Assembly (NCBI RefSeq): GCF_015209505.1 | Contig: NZ_JADEYC010000009.1 | Location: forward strand, 186,001-250,000 | From: Saccharopolyspora montiporae | GTDB taxonomy: Bacteria > Actinomycetota > Actinomycetes > Mycobacteriales > Pseudonocardiaceae | Direction of reading: 5' to 3' | DNA: 64,000 nt | Shown here: piece after piece, positions 8,923 through 17,619 of the stretch | How positions within the stretch are numbered: the stretch's first letter is position 1 | How the letters are laid out: each line of letters begins with the position of its first letter | The notes under the pieces: model-generated | The model's input: only the letters and a program-made list of their open reading frames with translations | What the model was told of the DNA's origin: nothing | Database searches by the model: none | Position numbers and translations under genes: made by a program

Positions 8923-9701
8923 GCGAGACCATGCTGTCCGTGGCCGGGCTCGGGCACCGCTACGGCGGCGCGAACGGGCACCTGGCCATCGCCGACCTGT
9001 CCTTCGACGTGCGGGCGGGTGAGCTGGCCTGCATCGTCGGACCGTCCGGCTGCGGGAAATCCACGCTGCTGCGCGCGATTTCCGGGCTGATCACCGCCTC
9101 CGACGGTGAAGTCCGGCTGCGGGGCGAACTCGTGCGCGGCGTGCCGAGCGATCTCGCCGTGGTGTTCCAGGACTACAGCCGCTCGCTGTTCCCCTGGTTG
9201 TCCGTGCGGTCCAATGTGGAGTTCCCCCTGCGTTCGCGCGGACTGGGCAAGGCCGAACGCCGCGAGCGCTCGGACGAGGTGCTGGAGTGGGTCGGCCTCG
9301 GCGATGCCGCGGCCAAGTACCCGTGGCAGCTGTCCGGTGGCATGCAGCAGCGGGTGTCCATCGCCCGGGCCCTGGCCTGCCGCCCCGCCCTGCTGCTCAT
9401 GGACGAGCCGTTCGCCTCGGTGGACGCGCAGACCCGGTTCGAGCTGGAAGACCTGCTGCTGGGCGCGCGCAAGCAGTTCGGCAGCACCGTCCTGCTGGTC
9501 ACGCACGACATCGACGAGAGCATCTACCTCGCCGACCGGGTGTTCGTGCTGTCCCGCTCGCCCGCGTCGATCGTGCGCGACCTGCCCGTGGACCTGGGCG
9601 CCGAGCGCGACCAGATCGCCACCCGGCAGTCCGCCGACTTCGTGCAGCTGCGCAGCGAGGTCGCCCAGCTGCTGGACGTGCGCACCGCCGCGCGGACCTG
9701 A
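8919..9701 (+). CDS. ABC importer ATPase (SsuB/TauB family)
   Basis: A 260-residue nucleotide-binding subunit that powers the importer. Walker A GPSGCGKST lies near residue 43, the Q-loop is VVFQDYSRS, the signature LSGGMQQR near residue 140, Walker B ALLLMDEPFASVD, and the H-loop LLVTHDIDE. The true start is the ATG at 8919, overlapping the permease stop (ATGA) and preceded by GGGAGG. A strong hairpin follows the stop. Confidence 0.9.
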   Translation: MSETMLSVAGLGHRYGGANGHLAIADLSFDVRAGELACIVGPSGCGKSTLLRAISGLITASDGEVRLRGELVRGVPSDLAVVFQDYSRSLFPWLSVRSNVEFPLRSRGLGKAERRERSDEVLEWVGLGDAAAKYPWQLSGGMQQRVSIARALACRPALLLMDEPFASVDAQTRFELEDLLLGARKQFGSTVLLVTHDIDESIYLADRVFVLSRSPASIVRDLPVDLGAERDQIATRQSADFVQLRSEVAQLLDVRTAART

Positions 9702-9708
9702 TCGGCGG

Positions 9709-9736
9709 GCGGGCCCGACGGCACCGCCGGGCCCGC
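9709..9736 (+). terminator. Terminator-like hairpin after ABC operon
   Basis: GCGGGCCCG (9709-9717) pairs perfectly with CGGGCCCGC (9728-9736) across a 10-nt loop, 8 bp after the ATPase stop. There is no T-run. Confidence 0.5.
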
Positions 9737-9754
9737 ACCGCACACCGGTGCCGT

Positions 9755-9760
9755 TACGCT
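9755..9760 (+). promoter_or_regulatory. -10 box for leaderless cutA transcript
   Basis: TACGCT ends 6 nt before the cutA ATG, the geometry of a leaderless actinobacterial mRNA. No good -35 element is visible. Confidence 0.45.
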
Positions 9761-9766
9761 GCCGCC

Positions 9767-10084
9767 ATGTCCGATTACGTGCAGGTCGTGACCACGACCG
9801 ACTCCGAGGAGTCCGCCGCAGCGCTGGCGCGCAGCATCGTCACCGCGCACCTGGGCGCCTGCGCGCAGGTCGTCCCGATCCGCAGCTTCTACGTCTGGGA
9901 CGGCGCCGCGCAGGACGATCCCGAGTGGCAGCTGCAGGTCAAGACGTCCGCGGCCCGGGCCGAGGCACTCGTGCAGCATATCGAGGCCGAGCACCCCTAC
10001 GACGTGCCGGAGGCGATCGTGCTGCCGATCACCGGTGGCAGCCCGGAATACCTGTCCTGGGTGGACACCGAGACCCGCGACTGA
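9767..10084 (+). CDS. cutA: CutA1-family divalent-cation tolerance protein
   Basis: A 105-residue CutA1 protein, the family's usual size. The core is VVTTTDSEESAAALARSIV, LGACAQVVPIRSFYVWDG, QLQVKTSAA, EHPYDVPEAIVLPI and PEYLSW. CutA1 forms very stable trimers with a ferredoxin-like fold. Its link to copper tolerance in E. coli is debated, so its role here is uncertain. It is monocistronic and apparently leaderless, and converges on the ThDP-enzyme gene. Confidence 0.93.
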   Translation: MSDYVQVVTTTDSEESAAALARSIVTAHLGACAQVVPIRSFYVWDGAAQDDPEWQLQVKTSAARAEALVQHIEAEHPYDVPEAIVLPITGGSPEYLSWVDTETRD

Positions 10085-10128
10085 ACCCCGGTGCTCGCGC
10101 GGCGGGGCATCCGTCGCGGTGCTCCGCC

Positions 10129-11733
10129 TCAGTACAGGTACCGCTGCTGGTCGTCGACCCGGACGTGCAGCAGCGACGGGCCCGCGCGGCCCGCGAAATC
10201 CTCGGCCAGCGCCCGATCCAGCTCCTCCGGGGTGCGCACCGGCCGGGACGGGCAGCCCAGCGAGGCGGCCAGCGCGGCGTGGTCGATCCCGCCCAGCTCG
10301 ACCCCGGGCAGTTTCGCCCCGCCCGCGGCCTCGCCGAGCACCGCCACCGCCGCGTAGCGCGAGTTGTCCAGGATCACGAACGTCACCGGCGCCTGCTCGC
10401 GCACCGCGGTCCACACCGCCTGGATGCCGTACATGCTGGCGCCGTCGCCGAGCACGGCCACCGTGCGCCGCTGCGGATCGGCCATGGCCACGCCCACGGC
10501 GGCGCCGATGCCGTAGCCCAGCGCCCCGGAGAATCCGGTGAAGAACCCGCCGTCGCGCGAGGTGATCGGCAAGTGCTCGTGCAAGTCGTTGCGGTGGCTG
10601 GGGGTTTCCTCCACGACGGCCGCATCGTCCGGCAGCGTCCGGGAGATCGCGTCGAACACGTAGGCCGCGGTGAGCGGGGTCCGCGGCTCCGGCCTGCCGG
10701 GGCGCGCGTACCCGCGGGGCAGCGCCCGGCCGGCCGGGGCGACCCGTTGCTCGACCTGGCGCACCGCGTGCCCGAGCGTGCCGAGCACCCCGCGCCCGCG
10801 GCGGGCCCGCGCGAGCACGTCGGGGTCATCGCTGACCACGAACACGTCCCCCTCGTCCGTTGTGGACGGATCGGCTTCGCCGCGGTGCACGTGGTAGGTG
10901 AAAGCCGGTGCGCCCCAGACGATGACGAGATCGTAGTCGGCAAGCTCCGCGGTCAGCGCACGCTGCTCCGGCTGCAGGAAACCCGCGAACTGCGGGTGGT
11001 CCTCCGGGAACGAGCAGCGCGGTGACATCGGCGCCACCCACACCGCGGCGCCGGACTTCTCGACCAGCCGCACCATGTCGTCGACCACGCCGTCCGCGTC
11101 CACCGCCGGCCCCACCACGAATGCCGGGCGGGTGCAGTCGCGCAGCGCCGCGACGAGCTCGTCCACGGCCGCCGGGTCCGGGGCGAACGTCGAATGCGAC
11201 CGGCGCGCGGGCACGTCCACGCCCGGCTCGTTCCAGTCGTCGGCCGGCACCGACACGAAGACCGGCCCGTACGGCGGAGTCGTGGCCAGCTGGTGCGCGC
11301 GCACCAGCGCGGCGGGCACGTCGGCGGCGCGGGCCGGTTCGTAGCTCCACTTCACGTAGGGCCGGGGGAACTCGGCCGCGTCGGTGGCACCGAGGAACGG
11401 TTCGCCGAACATGAGGCTGCGCGTCTGCTGGCCCGCGGTGATCACCATCGGCGTGCGGTTGCGGTAGGCGGTGAAGATCGCGCCGAGCGCGTGCCCGACC
11501 CCGCCGGCCGAGTGCAGGTTGACCAGCACGGGTTCCCGCCGGGACTGCGCGTAGCCGTCGGCCATGGACACCACGGCCGACTCCTGCAGCCCCAGCACGT
11601 AGCGGAAGTCGTCCGGCCAGTCGGTCAGGAACGGCACCTCGGTCGTGCCCGGGTTGCCGAACACCGTGGTCAGCCCCAGTTCCCGGAGCAGATCTCTGGT
11701 GATGTCCCGGACGGTGCGTTCCGGACTGCTCAT
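10129..11733 (-). CDS. mdlC: Benzoylformate decarboxylase-like ThDP-dependent enzyme
   Basis: A 534-residue thiamine-diphosphate enzyme of the acetolactate synthase/decarboxylase superfamily, closest in overall pattern to benzoylformate decarboxylases (benzoylformate to benzaldehyde and CO2, mandelate pathway). The N-terminal PYR domain has FGNPGTTEVPFL and the ThDP-activating glutamate in LGLQESAVVSMADGYAQ. The C-terminal PP domain has ALGYGIGAAVGVAMAD, then GDGASMYGIQAVWTA and ILDNSRYA, the GDG-N metal/ThDP motif. The start is the ATG at 11733, preceded by GAGGGAGAG. No other mandelate-pathway gene is adjacent, so another 2-oxoacid substrate cannot be excluded. Confidence 0.72.
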   Translation of the reverse strand: MSSPERTVRDITRDLLRELGLTTVFGNPGTTEVPFLTDWPDDFRYVLGLQESAVVSMADGYAQSRREPVLVNLHSAGGVGHALGAIFTAYRNRTPMVITAGQQTRSLMFGEPFLGATDAAEFPRPYVKWSYEPARAADVPAALVRAHQLATTPPYGPVFVSVPADDWNEPGVDVPARRSHSTFAPDPAAVDELVAALRDCTRPAFVVGPAVDADGVVDDMVRLVEKSGAAVWVAPMSPRCSFPEDHPQFAGFLQPEQRALTAELADYDLVIVWGAPAFTYHVHRGEADPSTTDEGDVFVVSDDPDVLARARRGRGVLGTLGHAVRQVEQRVAPAGRALPRGYARPGRPEPRTPLTAAYVFDAISRTLPDDAAVVEETPSHRNDLHEHLPITSRDGGFFTGFSGALGYGIGAAVGVAMADPQRRTVAVLGDGASMYGIQAVWTAVREQAPVTFVILDNSRYAAVAVLGEAAGGAKLPGVELGGIDHAALAASLGCPSRPVRTPEELDRALAEDFAGRAGPSLLHVRVDDQQRYLY

Positions 11734-11908
11734 CGCGCTCTCCCTCACCCGGCGTGCGTGGTTCGGGTGCCCGGCGGCGGCCGGTCCGGCGGAGCTCCCG
11801 CCGAGGCGCGGCACGGGCGCGCAACCCCGCTGACCACCGAGGTCACCCGGGACACGGAATCACACGCGCTGCGGGCCGGGCCAGATCGCGTTGGTCACGC
11901 GCCGCACC

Positions 11909-12622
11909 TCACACGCCTTCCGGCGTGTTGAAGCACACGCTCAGCGGCGGCCGGGCGAACACGTAGTAGCCGTCCGCGGCGTCGCACAGCGTCTCGTCCG
12001 CTTCCTCGGTGATGTCCGAGACCCGGTCCACCGGGCCGGTGGTGTCGCAGTCCTCCTTGAGCGGGAGCCGTTCCTCGCTGCTGGTGAACGGGGTCAGGCA
12101 GTCGCCGACCTCGACGTCGAGCACCAGGCAGTAGGTGCTGCCGTCGTCGACGTTGTTCCAGAAGTCCGGGCAGGAGTTGGGGTTCTCGCCCTCCCGCACG
12201 TCCACGACCTCGTAGTCGGACTCGGCGGTGCCGCATTCGGCCAGCGAGGTGTGCCCGCCGCGCTCGCTGGCCAGCGACACGCAGTCGCCCACCGCGATCT
12301 CCTCGTCGGACGGCAGGAAGAGCAGCACCACCAGCACCACGCCGCCGACGAGCAGCAACGCCCCGCCCGCCACCAGCGCGGCGATCAGCCCGGTGCGCGG
12401 CTTCTTCGGCGGCATCCCGCCGCCCGGGGGCGCGACCTGGCGCCAGAAGTCCTGCGATCCCGACTGCGGCGGCTGGCCGTACGGTCCGCTGCCCTGCGGG
12501 TACGGGCCCTGCGGGAACCCGCCTTGCGGGTATGGGCCCTGCGGATGCTGGCCGTACGGGCCGGACGGCTGACCCCAGCCCGGCGTCCCCCCGTGCTGCC
12601 CCGGCTGCGGTGGGTAGTTCAC
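11909..12622 (-). CDS. LppU-like membrane protein with Pro/Gln-rich N terminus
   Basis: A 237-residue protein. Residues 1-60 are rich in P, Q, G and Y with repeats of the PYPQG type. A single membrane helix follows near 78-103 (LIAALVAGGALLLVGGVVLV, then VLLF). The extracytoplasmic domain has paired cysteines (VGDCVSLA, LAECGTAE, NSCPDFW, YCLVLDVEVGDCL), a pattern like the LppU/SCO3897 family. The start is the GTG at 12622. Continued open frame upstream to 12961 has no family resemblance. Function is unknown; a cell-envelope location is inferred. Confidence 0.65.
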   Translation of the reverse strand: MNYPPQPGQHGGTPGWGQPSGPYGQHPQGPYPQGGFPQGPYPQGSGPYGQPPQSGSQDFWRQVAPPGGGMPPKKPRTGLIAALVAGGALLLVGGVVLVVLLFLPSDEEIAVGDCVSLASERGGHTSLAECGTAESDYEVVDVREGENPNSCPDFWNNVDDGSTYCLVLDVEVGDCLTPFTSSEERLPLKEDCDTTGPVDRVSDITEEADETLCDAADGYYVFARPPLSVCFNTPEGV

Positions 12623-13029
12623 GCGTGCCCCGCTCTCCTCGCTGCTCCCCTGGCGGCGAACCGCCGCACCGCGCGACCACCGGGCGGCAGCCCGGGATCG
12701 GCGATCTTCACCTTCCGGGCAACCTATCCGGTCAAGCAGCGGCCCCGGGGCCCAACCACCGACACCACAGCGGTGACCTCCCGAACACCCGAGCCCACAC
12801 CCCCGGCACCCTGCAAGAACCCGCTCGTGGCCACCCCGGCCGGGCGGGGCTCGAACCGCGGCGCCGCCGGTGAACCCGGACACATCGACCGTCCGCTGCG
12901 ACCGTGCCGCCGGGCCTCGCGGCACCAGGCGGGAAGTACGCTGGTCGGTGTCGCGTGACATGCGAAAACGGATCGTGGCGCACGAGCCGGGTGCGTCACG
13001 GGACGGGTAGCCATTCGCCGGAGGTATGT
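12623..13029. other. Intergenic region upstream of XPB helicase
   Basis: This 407-bp divergent spacer contains no convincing gene. A TACGCT hexamer at 12937-12942 could be a -10 element for the helicase gene. TTGACC on the reverse strand near 12733 could be a -35 element for the LppU-like gene, but no matching -10 is clear. Confidence 0.4.
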
Positions 13030-14685
13030 GTGTCCTGCTTGATCGTGCAGTCGGACAAGACGCTGCTGCTGGAGGTCGAACACGAGCAGGCCGAGCAGGC
13101 GCGGACCGCCATCGCGCCGTTCGCCGAGCTGGAACGCGCCCCCGAGCACGTGCACACCTACCGGATCACGCCGCTGGCGCTGTGGAACGCCCGCGCCGCC
13201 GGGCACGACGCCGAGCAGGTCGTGGACGCGCTCGTCTCGCACTCCCGCTACCCCGTGCCGCAGCCGCTGCTCGTCGACATCGCCGAGACCATGGGCCGGT
13301 TCGGGCGGCTGCAGCTGTCCAACCACCCCGCGCACGGGCTGGTGCTCACCGCGCTGGACCGCGCGGTGCTCGAAGAGGTGCTGCGGCACAAGAAGATCAT
13401 CCCGATGGTGGGCGCGCGGATCGACGAGGACACCGTCGTCGTGCACCCCAGCGAACGCGGCCGGCTCAAGCAGCAGCTGCTCAAGATCGGCTGGCCCGCC
13501 GAGGATCTGGCCGGCTACGTGGACGGCGAGGCGCACGCGATCGCGCTGGAGCAAGACGACTGGGAGCTGCGCGACTACCAGCGGCAGGCCGTGCAGTCGT
13601 TCTGGGCCGGCGGCTCCGGTGTCGTGGTGCTGCCCTGCGGCGCGGGCAAGACGCTGGTCGGCGCGGCCGCGATGGCCGAGGCGCAGGCGACCACGCTGAT
13701 CCTGGTCACCAACACCGTCGCGGGTCGGCAGTGGAAGCGGGAGCTGATCGAGCGCACCTCGCTGACCGAGGAGGAGATCGGCGAGTACTCCGGGGAGAAG
13801 AAGGAGATCCGCCCGGTCACCATCGCGACTTACCAGGTGATCACCCGCAAGTCCAAGGGGGAGTACAAGCACCTGGAGCTGTTCGACTCCCGCGACTGGG
13901 GCCTGGTCGTCTACGACGAGGTGCACCTGCTGCCCGCCCCGGTGTTCCGGATGACCGCCGACCTGCAGTCCCGCCGCCGGCTCGGGCTCACCGCCACGCT
14001 GGTGCGCGAGGACGGCCGAGAGGGCGACGTGTTCTCGCTGATCGGCCCGAAGCGCTACGACGCGCCGTGGAAGGACATCGAGTCGCAGGGCTGGATCGCC
14101 CCGGCCGAGTGCACCGAGGTGCGGGTGACGCTCACCGACGAGGAACGGCTGCGCTACGCGACGGCCGAAGCCGAGGAGCGCTACAAGGTGTGCTCGACGG
14201 CCCGCACCAAGGTTCCCGTCGTGCGGACGGTGCTGGACCGGCACCCCGGGGAGTCCGCGCTGGTCATCGGCGCCTACCTGGATCAGCTGCACGAGCTCGG
14301 CGAGGCGCTGGACGCGCCGATCGTGGAGGGGTCGACGAAGAACAAGGAGCGCGAGGCGCTGTTCGACGCGTTCCGGCGCGGCGAGATCACCCGGCTCGTC
14401 GTGTCCAAGGTCGCCAACTTCTCCATCGACCTGCCGGAAGCCTCGGTGGCCGTGCAGCTGTCCGGCACGTTCGGTTCTCGACAGGAGGAAGCGCAGCGGC
14501 TCGGCCGGTTGCTGCGGCCCAAGGCCGAGGGCCGGCAGGCGCACTTCTACTCGGTGGTCTCCCGGGACACGCTGGACACCGACTACGCCGCGCACCGGCA
14601 GCGCTTCCTCGCCGAGCAGGGCTACGCCTATCGCATCGTGGACGCCGACGACCTGCTCGGACCCGGCGTGCCCGAGGTGAGCTGA
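13030..14685 (+). CDS. XPB/Rad25-type DNA repair helicase
   Basis: A 551-residue SF2 ATP-dependent 3'-5' DNA helicase of the XPB family, almost the same length as the mycobacterial homologue (about 549). An N-terminal XPB-specific region (LIVQSDKTLLLEVEHEQAEQ, HVHTYRITPLALWNARAAGHD) is followed by motif I LPCGAGKT near residue 203, the DEVH box (VVYDEVHLL) near 295, motif III LTATLVRED and motif VI QRLGRLLRPK near 490. The GTG at 13030 (VSCLIVQSDK) has GGAGG 5 nt upstream. An earlier in-frame opening at 12904 lacks homology. Its usual partner, the helicase-associated gene, is 12.5 kb upstream at the window's left edge. Confidence 0.93.
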   Translation: MSCLIVQSDKTLLLEVEHEQAEQARTAIAPFAELERAPEHVHTYRITPLALWNARAAGHDAEQVVDALVSHSRYPVPQPLLVDIAETMGRFGRLQLSNHPAHGLVLTALDRAVLEEVLRHKKIIPMVGARIDEDTVVVHPSERGRLKQQLLKIGWPAEDLAGYVDGEAHAIALEQDDWELRDYQRQAVQSFWAGGSGVVVLPCGAGKTLVGAAAMAEAQATTLILVTNTVAGRQWKRELIERTSLTEEEIGEYSGEKKEIRPVTIATYQVITRKSKGEYKHLELFDSRDWGLVVYDEVHLLPAPVFRMTADLQSRRRLGLTATLVREDGREGDVFSLIGPKRYDAPWKDIESQGWIAPAECTEVRVTLTDEERLRYATAEAEERYKVCSTARTKVPVVRTVLDRHPGESALVIGAYLDQLHELGEALDAPIVEGSTKNKEREALFDAFRRGEITRLVVSKVANFSIDLPEASVAVQLSGTFGSRQEEAQRLGRLLRPKAEGRQAHFYSVVSRDTLDTDYAAHRQRFLAEQGYAYRIVDADDLLGPGVPEVS

Positions 14686-14924
14686 CCCCTCCCCCTGCTC
14701 GGCGGCCTCACACGACCGGGTGAAAGACTCGCTCCGCCGTCAGCCGCGGGTCCCCGCGTCGGCTCCGCCGCGGACGATCCTGCGCAGCCCCCTCGCGGAT
14801 CACCCGTGCTGCGGTACCGTTCCGGTGCCGCACTCGGGGGGAGTGCCGGACGTCGGGAGCACCGAGCGGAGACCGCGGGTGGCTGTGCGGCGTGCGGGTG
14901 TCGGCGAAGGGCACTGGAGAGCGG

Positions 14925-15518
14925 ATGACCACCGAGCACGAACGCTCCGCGATGGGTGGCGCACACCGGTTCGTCGGACTCGCGGAGAACCTGGAACGGC
15001 ACGCCGGTGCGCCCACCGGGGCTGAACCGCCCAACATCCGGGGCGAGAACCGCGGCTACGGCCTGGTGTTCTTCCACCTCGCCCAGTACCACCTGTCCAC
15101 GGTGATCAGCAGCGGACTGCGCTTCCAGCCGCTGGGCGCCGAACCGGCCCAGGAACTGGCCTGCACCGTCTACAAGGAGCAGGCCGAGGCCGCGCGGCAC
15201 CTGGTCGACGTCACCGCCGAACTGATGGTGGAGCAGCGCACGTTCCTCGTGCCGGACCAGATCGTGCCGAACGAGCAGCCGCTGCTGGCCGGCACCGAGA
15301 TCCACGGCGTGCTGGCCAGCGGCCATCCGCTGTTCCCACCGGAGTTCACCCGGTTCACCGATCCCGGCGGCGTGGAGCAGCTGCAGGTGTTCACCCTGCT
15401 GCCGGTGACGCTGGGCGAGCTCAACTACATCCTGGACAACGGGGTGACCGCGCTGCGCCGGCAGTGGGCGCGGTTCGAGATCGACGTGTTCGACCTGGGC
15501 CGCCCCAGCGTGGCCTGA
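14925..15518 (+). CDS. Suppressor-of-fused (SUFU)-like domain protein 1
   Basis: A 197-residue cytoplasmic protein with no signal or membrane segment. The pattern YGLVFFHLAQYHLSTVISSG, EFTRFTDPGG and LQVFTLLPVTLGELNYILDNG followed by a charged C terminus resembles bacterial SUFU domains, which are protein-binding modules often used as immunity proteins. It is homologous along its length to the protein at 24970-25527 (for example STVISSGLR with GAEPAQELACTV here versus SVLTSGLREH with GAPLPQELVCTA there). The start is the ATG at 14925 with GGAGAG before it; a GTG at 14892 is less likely. No toxin gene is adjacent. It lies 26 bp before menC and may be cotranscribed. Confidence 0.5.
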   Translation: MTTEHERSAMGGAHRFVGLAENLERHAGAPTGAEPPNIRGENRGYGLVFFHLAQYHLSTVISSGLRFQPLGAEPAQELACTVYKEQAEAARHLVDVTAELMVEQRTFLVPDQIVPNEQPLLAGTEIHGVLASGHPLFPPEFTRFTDPGGVEQLQVFTLLPVTLGELNYILDNGVTALRRQWARFEIDVFDLGRPSVA

Positions 15519-15544
15519 ACCGGCCCCCGAAAGGACCCCGTCGC

Positions 15545-16537
15545 ATGACCTCGCGCAGCCGGTTCGCCGACCTGACCGACCTGGACGCGGTGCGGGTGTA
15601 CGCGCTGCCGATGCGCAACCGCTTCCGCGGGGTGCAGGTGCGCCGCGGCGTGCTGCTGCGCGGACCGTCCGGCTGGGGCGAGTTCTGCCCGTTCGAGGAC
15701 TACGCGGACGAGCAGGCGGTGCCGTGGCTGGCCACCGCGCTGGAGGCGTGCACCGGCAGCTGGCCGGATCCGGTGCGCGGCAGCATCCCGGTGAACTGCA
15801 CGGTTCCCGCGGTGGATCCGGGCACGGCGGCGCGGATCGCGGCCGATTCCGGGTGCCGCACCGCCAAGGTCAAGGTCGCCGAACCCGGCCAGGACCCGGG
15901 CCGGGACGTGGAGCGGGTCGCCGCGGTGCGCGATGCGCTCGGCCCGGGCGGGGCGATCCGGGTGGACGCCAACGGGGCCTGGGACACCGGGACCGCCGTG
16001 GCCCGGATCCGCGAACTCGACCGCGCCGCAGGCGGTCTGGAGTACGTGGAACAGCCGTGCCCGTCGGTGGACGAGCTCGCCGCCGTCCGCAAGCAGGTCG
16101 AGGTGCGCATCGCCGCCGACGAATCCATCCGCCGCGCCGAGGACCCGCTGCGCGTCGCCGTGGCCGGAGCCGCCGACGTGGCGGTGATCAAGGCGTCCCC
16201 GCTCGGCGGGGTCCGGCGCGCGTTGCAGGTCGCCGAGGCCAGCGGGCTGCCGTGCGTGGTGTCCTCCGCGGTGGAGAGCAGCGTCGGGCTCGCGGCGCAG
16301 CTGGCGCTGGCCGCCGCGCTGCCCGAGCTCCCGTTCGCCTGCGGGCTGGGCACGATCGCCCTGCTGGACGGCGACGTCGTCCCGGACCCGCTGCTGCCCG
16401 CGGGCGGCGAGATCGCCGTCCCGCAGCGCGCGCCCGACCCGGATCCCGCGCGGGTAGCTGCGGCGACCCCGACCGCCGAGGTGCAGCGCTGGTGGCTGGA
16501 CCGGCTGGGCCGCGTGCACGCACTGCTGACCGGCTGA
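15545..16537 (+). CDS. menC: o-Succinylbenzoate synthase
   Basis: A 330-residue enolase-superfamily enzyme of menaquinone synthesis (SHCHC to o-succinylbenzoate). Superfamily catalytic features are visible: the KxK lysines in CRTAKVKVAEPG, metal-ligand segments VDANGAWD, EYVEQPC and IAADES, and the second lysine in VAVIKASPLGG. The short actinobacterial form without a long capping extension is typical. The ATG at 15545 follows AAAGGA. No other men gene is in the window. Confidence 0.88.
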   Translation: MTSRSRFADLTDLDAVRVYALPMRNRFRGVQVRRGVLLRGPSGWGEFCPFEDYADEQAVPWLATALEACTGSWPDPVRGSIPVNCTVPAVDPGTAARIAADSGCRTAKVKVAEPGQDPGRDVERVAAVRDALGPGGAIRVDANGAWDTGTAVARIRELDRAAGGLEYVEQPCPSVDELAAVRKQVEVRIAADESIRRAEDPLRVAVAGAADVAVIKASPLGGVRRALQVAEASGLPCVVSSAVESSVGLAAQLALAAALPELPFACGLGTIALLDGDVVPDPLLPAGGEIAVPQRAPDPDPARVAAATPTAEVQRWWLDRLGRVHALLTG

Positions 16538-16541
16538 CCTC

Positions 16542-16583
16542 GCGCGGTCCGGTGCGAACGGCCGGCCCGCACCGGATCCGCGC
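16542..16583. terminator. Bidirectional terminator hairpin between menC and coxG
   Basis: A 15-bp stem with one bulged base (left arm 16542-16556, right arm 16568-16583) encloses an 11-nt loop. It fills the 50-bp gap between the convergent stops of menC and coxG, so it can serve both strands. Confidence 0.65.
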
Positions 16584-16587
16584 GGGT

Positions 16588-17463
16588 TCAGCCGCGGCCG
16601 GACTTGCGCTTGCGCAGCAGGCGGATCACGACGAACGCGCCGATGAGCGCGGCCGCCGCCGGGGCCACGCGCTTGAGCACCGGGGCGCCCGCGGTGTCCA
16701 GCAGGTCGATGGCCTCGCCGGAGGACGTGGCGCCGCCGGCGACCACCGCGTCCGCGCGGCGGGCCGGTTCCTCGTGCGCGTTCGCGGACCGGGCCGACTC
16801 CTCGGCGGGCTTGGCCGGGCCCGTCACCCGCCAGTCCGACCGCTGCTGCGGGGCCTGCACCCCGGTCTTGGCCGCGGAGCCGTCCGAGCCCTGCGCGTCG
16901 TCCGCGGCGGGCTTGTCCCCGTTCTGCTCCGGGCCGCCGGACGTGCCGGTGGACGTCCCGGTTTCCTCGGACGTCCCGTCCGCCGAAGACCCCGCGTTCG
17001 CGGACGATTCGGCCTCGCCGCCGCCGGTGAGCCGGTCGGCGAGGCACTCGGCGAACTGGCCGAGGATCTTGCCACCGACCTCGGAGATCAGCCCGCGGCC
17101 CAGCTGCGCGGGCTTGCCGGTGACCTTGAGATCGGTGTCCACGGTGACCTGGGTCTGCTCGCCCTCGTCGGTCAGCGAGGCGGTCACGGTCGCCGCGGCG
17201 GTGCCGTTGCCGCGCGAATCCTTGCCGCTGGCGTCGATGACCACCTTGCGCGACTGCTCGTCCGTTTCGGAGAACACGCCGGTCCCCTTGTACAGCAAGG
17301 TCACCGGGCCCAGCTTGACCTTGACCGAACCGGCGAACTCGTTGCCCTCGGCCTTGGTGAGCGTGGCGCCGGGCATGCACGGAGCGACCCGCTCGGGGTC
17401 GAGCAGCGCCTGCCACGCCACGTCGACCGGTACCGGAACGGTGAAGTGGTGCTGCATCTGCAC
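16588..17463 (-). CDS. coxG: CoxG-type SRPBCC protein with C-terminal membrane anchor
   Basis: A 291-residue protein. Residues 1-150 form a CoxG (SRPBCC/START-like) domain: VDVAWQALLDPERVAPCMPGA, VKVKLGPVTLLYKGTG, TVDTDLKVTGKPAQLGRGLI and GGKILGQFAECLADRL. A low-complexity acidic linker and a C-terminal helix (VAPAAAALIGAFVVIRLLRK) follow. CoxG proteins are implicated in recruiting CO-dehydrogenase-type enzymes to the membrane or in quinone handling. The GTG at 17463 has AGGAGG 8 nt upstream; an ATG two codons later is poorly spaced. It is last in the cox operon. Confidence 0.82.
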   Translation of the reverse strand: MQMQHHFTVPVPVDVAWQALLDPERVAPCMPGATLTKAEGNEFAGSVKVKLGPVTLLYKGTGVFSETDEQSRKVVIDASGKDSRGNGTAAATVTASLTDEGEQTQVTVDTDLKVTGKPAQLGRGLISEVGGKILGQFAECLADRLTGGGEAESSANAGSSADGTSEETGTSTGTSGGPEQNGDKPAADDAQGSDGSAAKTGVQAPQQRSDWRVTGPAKPAEESARSANAHEEPARRADAVVAGGATSSGEAIDLLDTAGAPVLKRVAPAAAALIGAFVVIRLLRKRKSGRG

Positions 17464-17619
17464 TGGAGCGTCCTCCTGGTTCGACCGAGCTCGGTCCCGC
17501 TGCGGGGCCGGTGCTTTCCGCGGTGCGGGCCCGCCCACCGGACGGGCCCGCACTCCAGCTTCCCAGCCACCGCGGCTCCTGGGTAGCCCGTCCGGATCAC
17601 TGCGGACGGACCCGCCGGA

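Noticed and set aside
12623..12961. Extended N terminus for the LppU-like protein
   Set aside because: The extra 113 codons have irregular composition with no family resemblance; the GTG at 12622 gives a normal protein.
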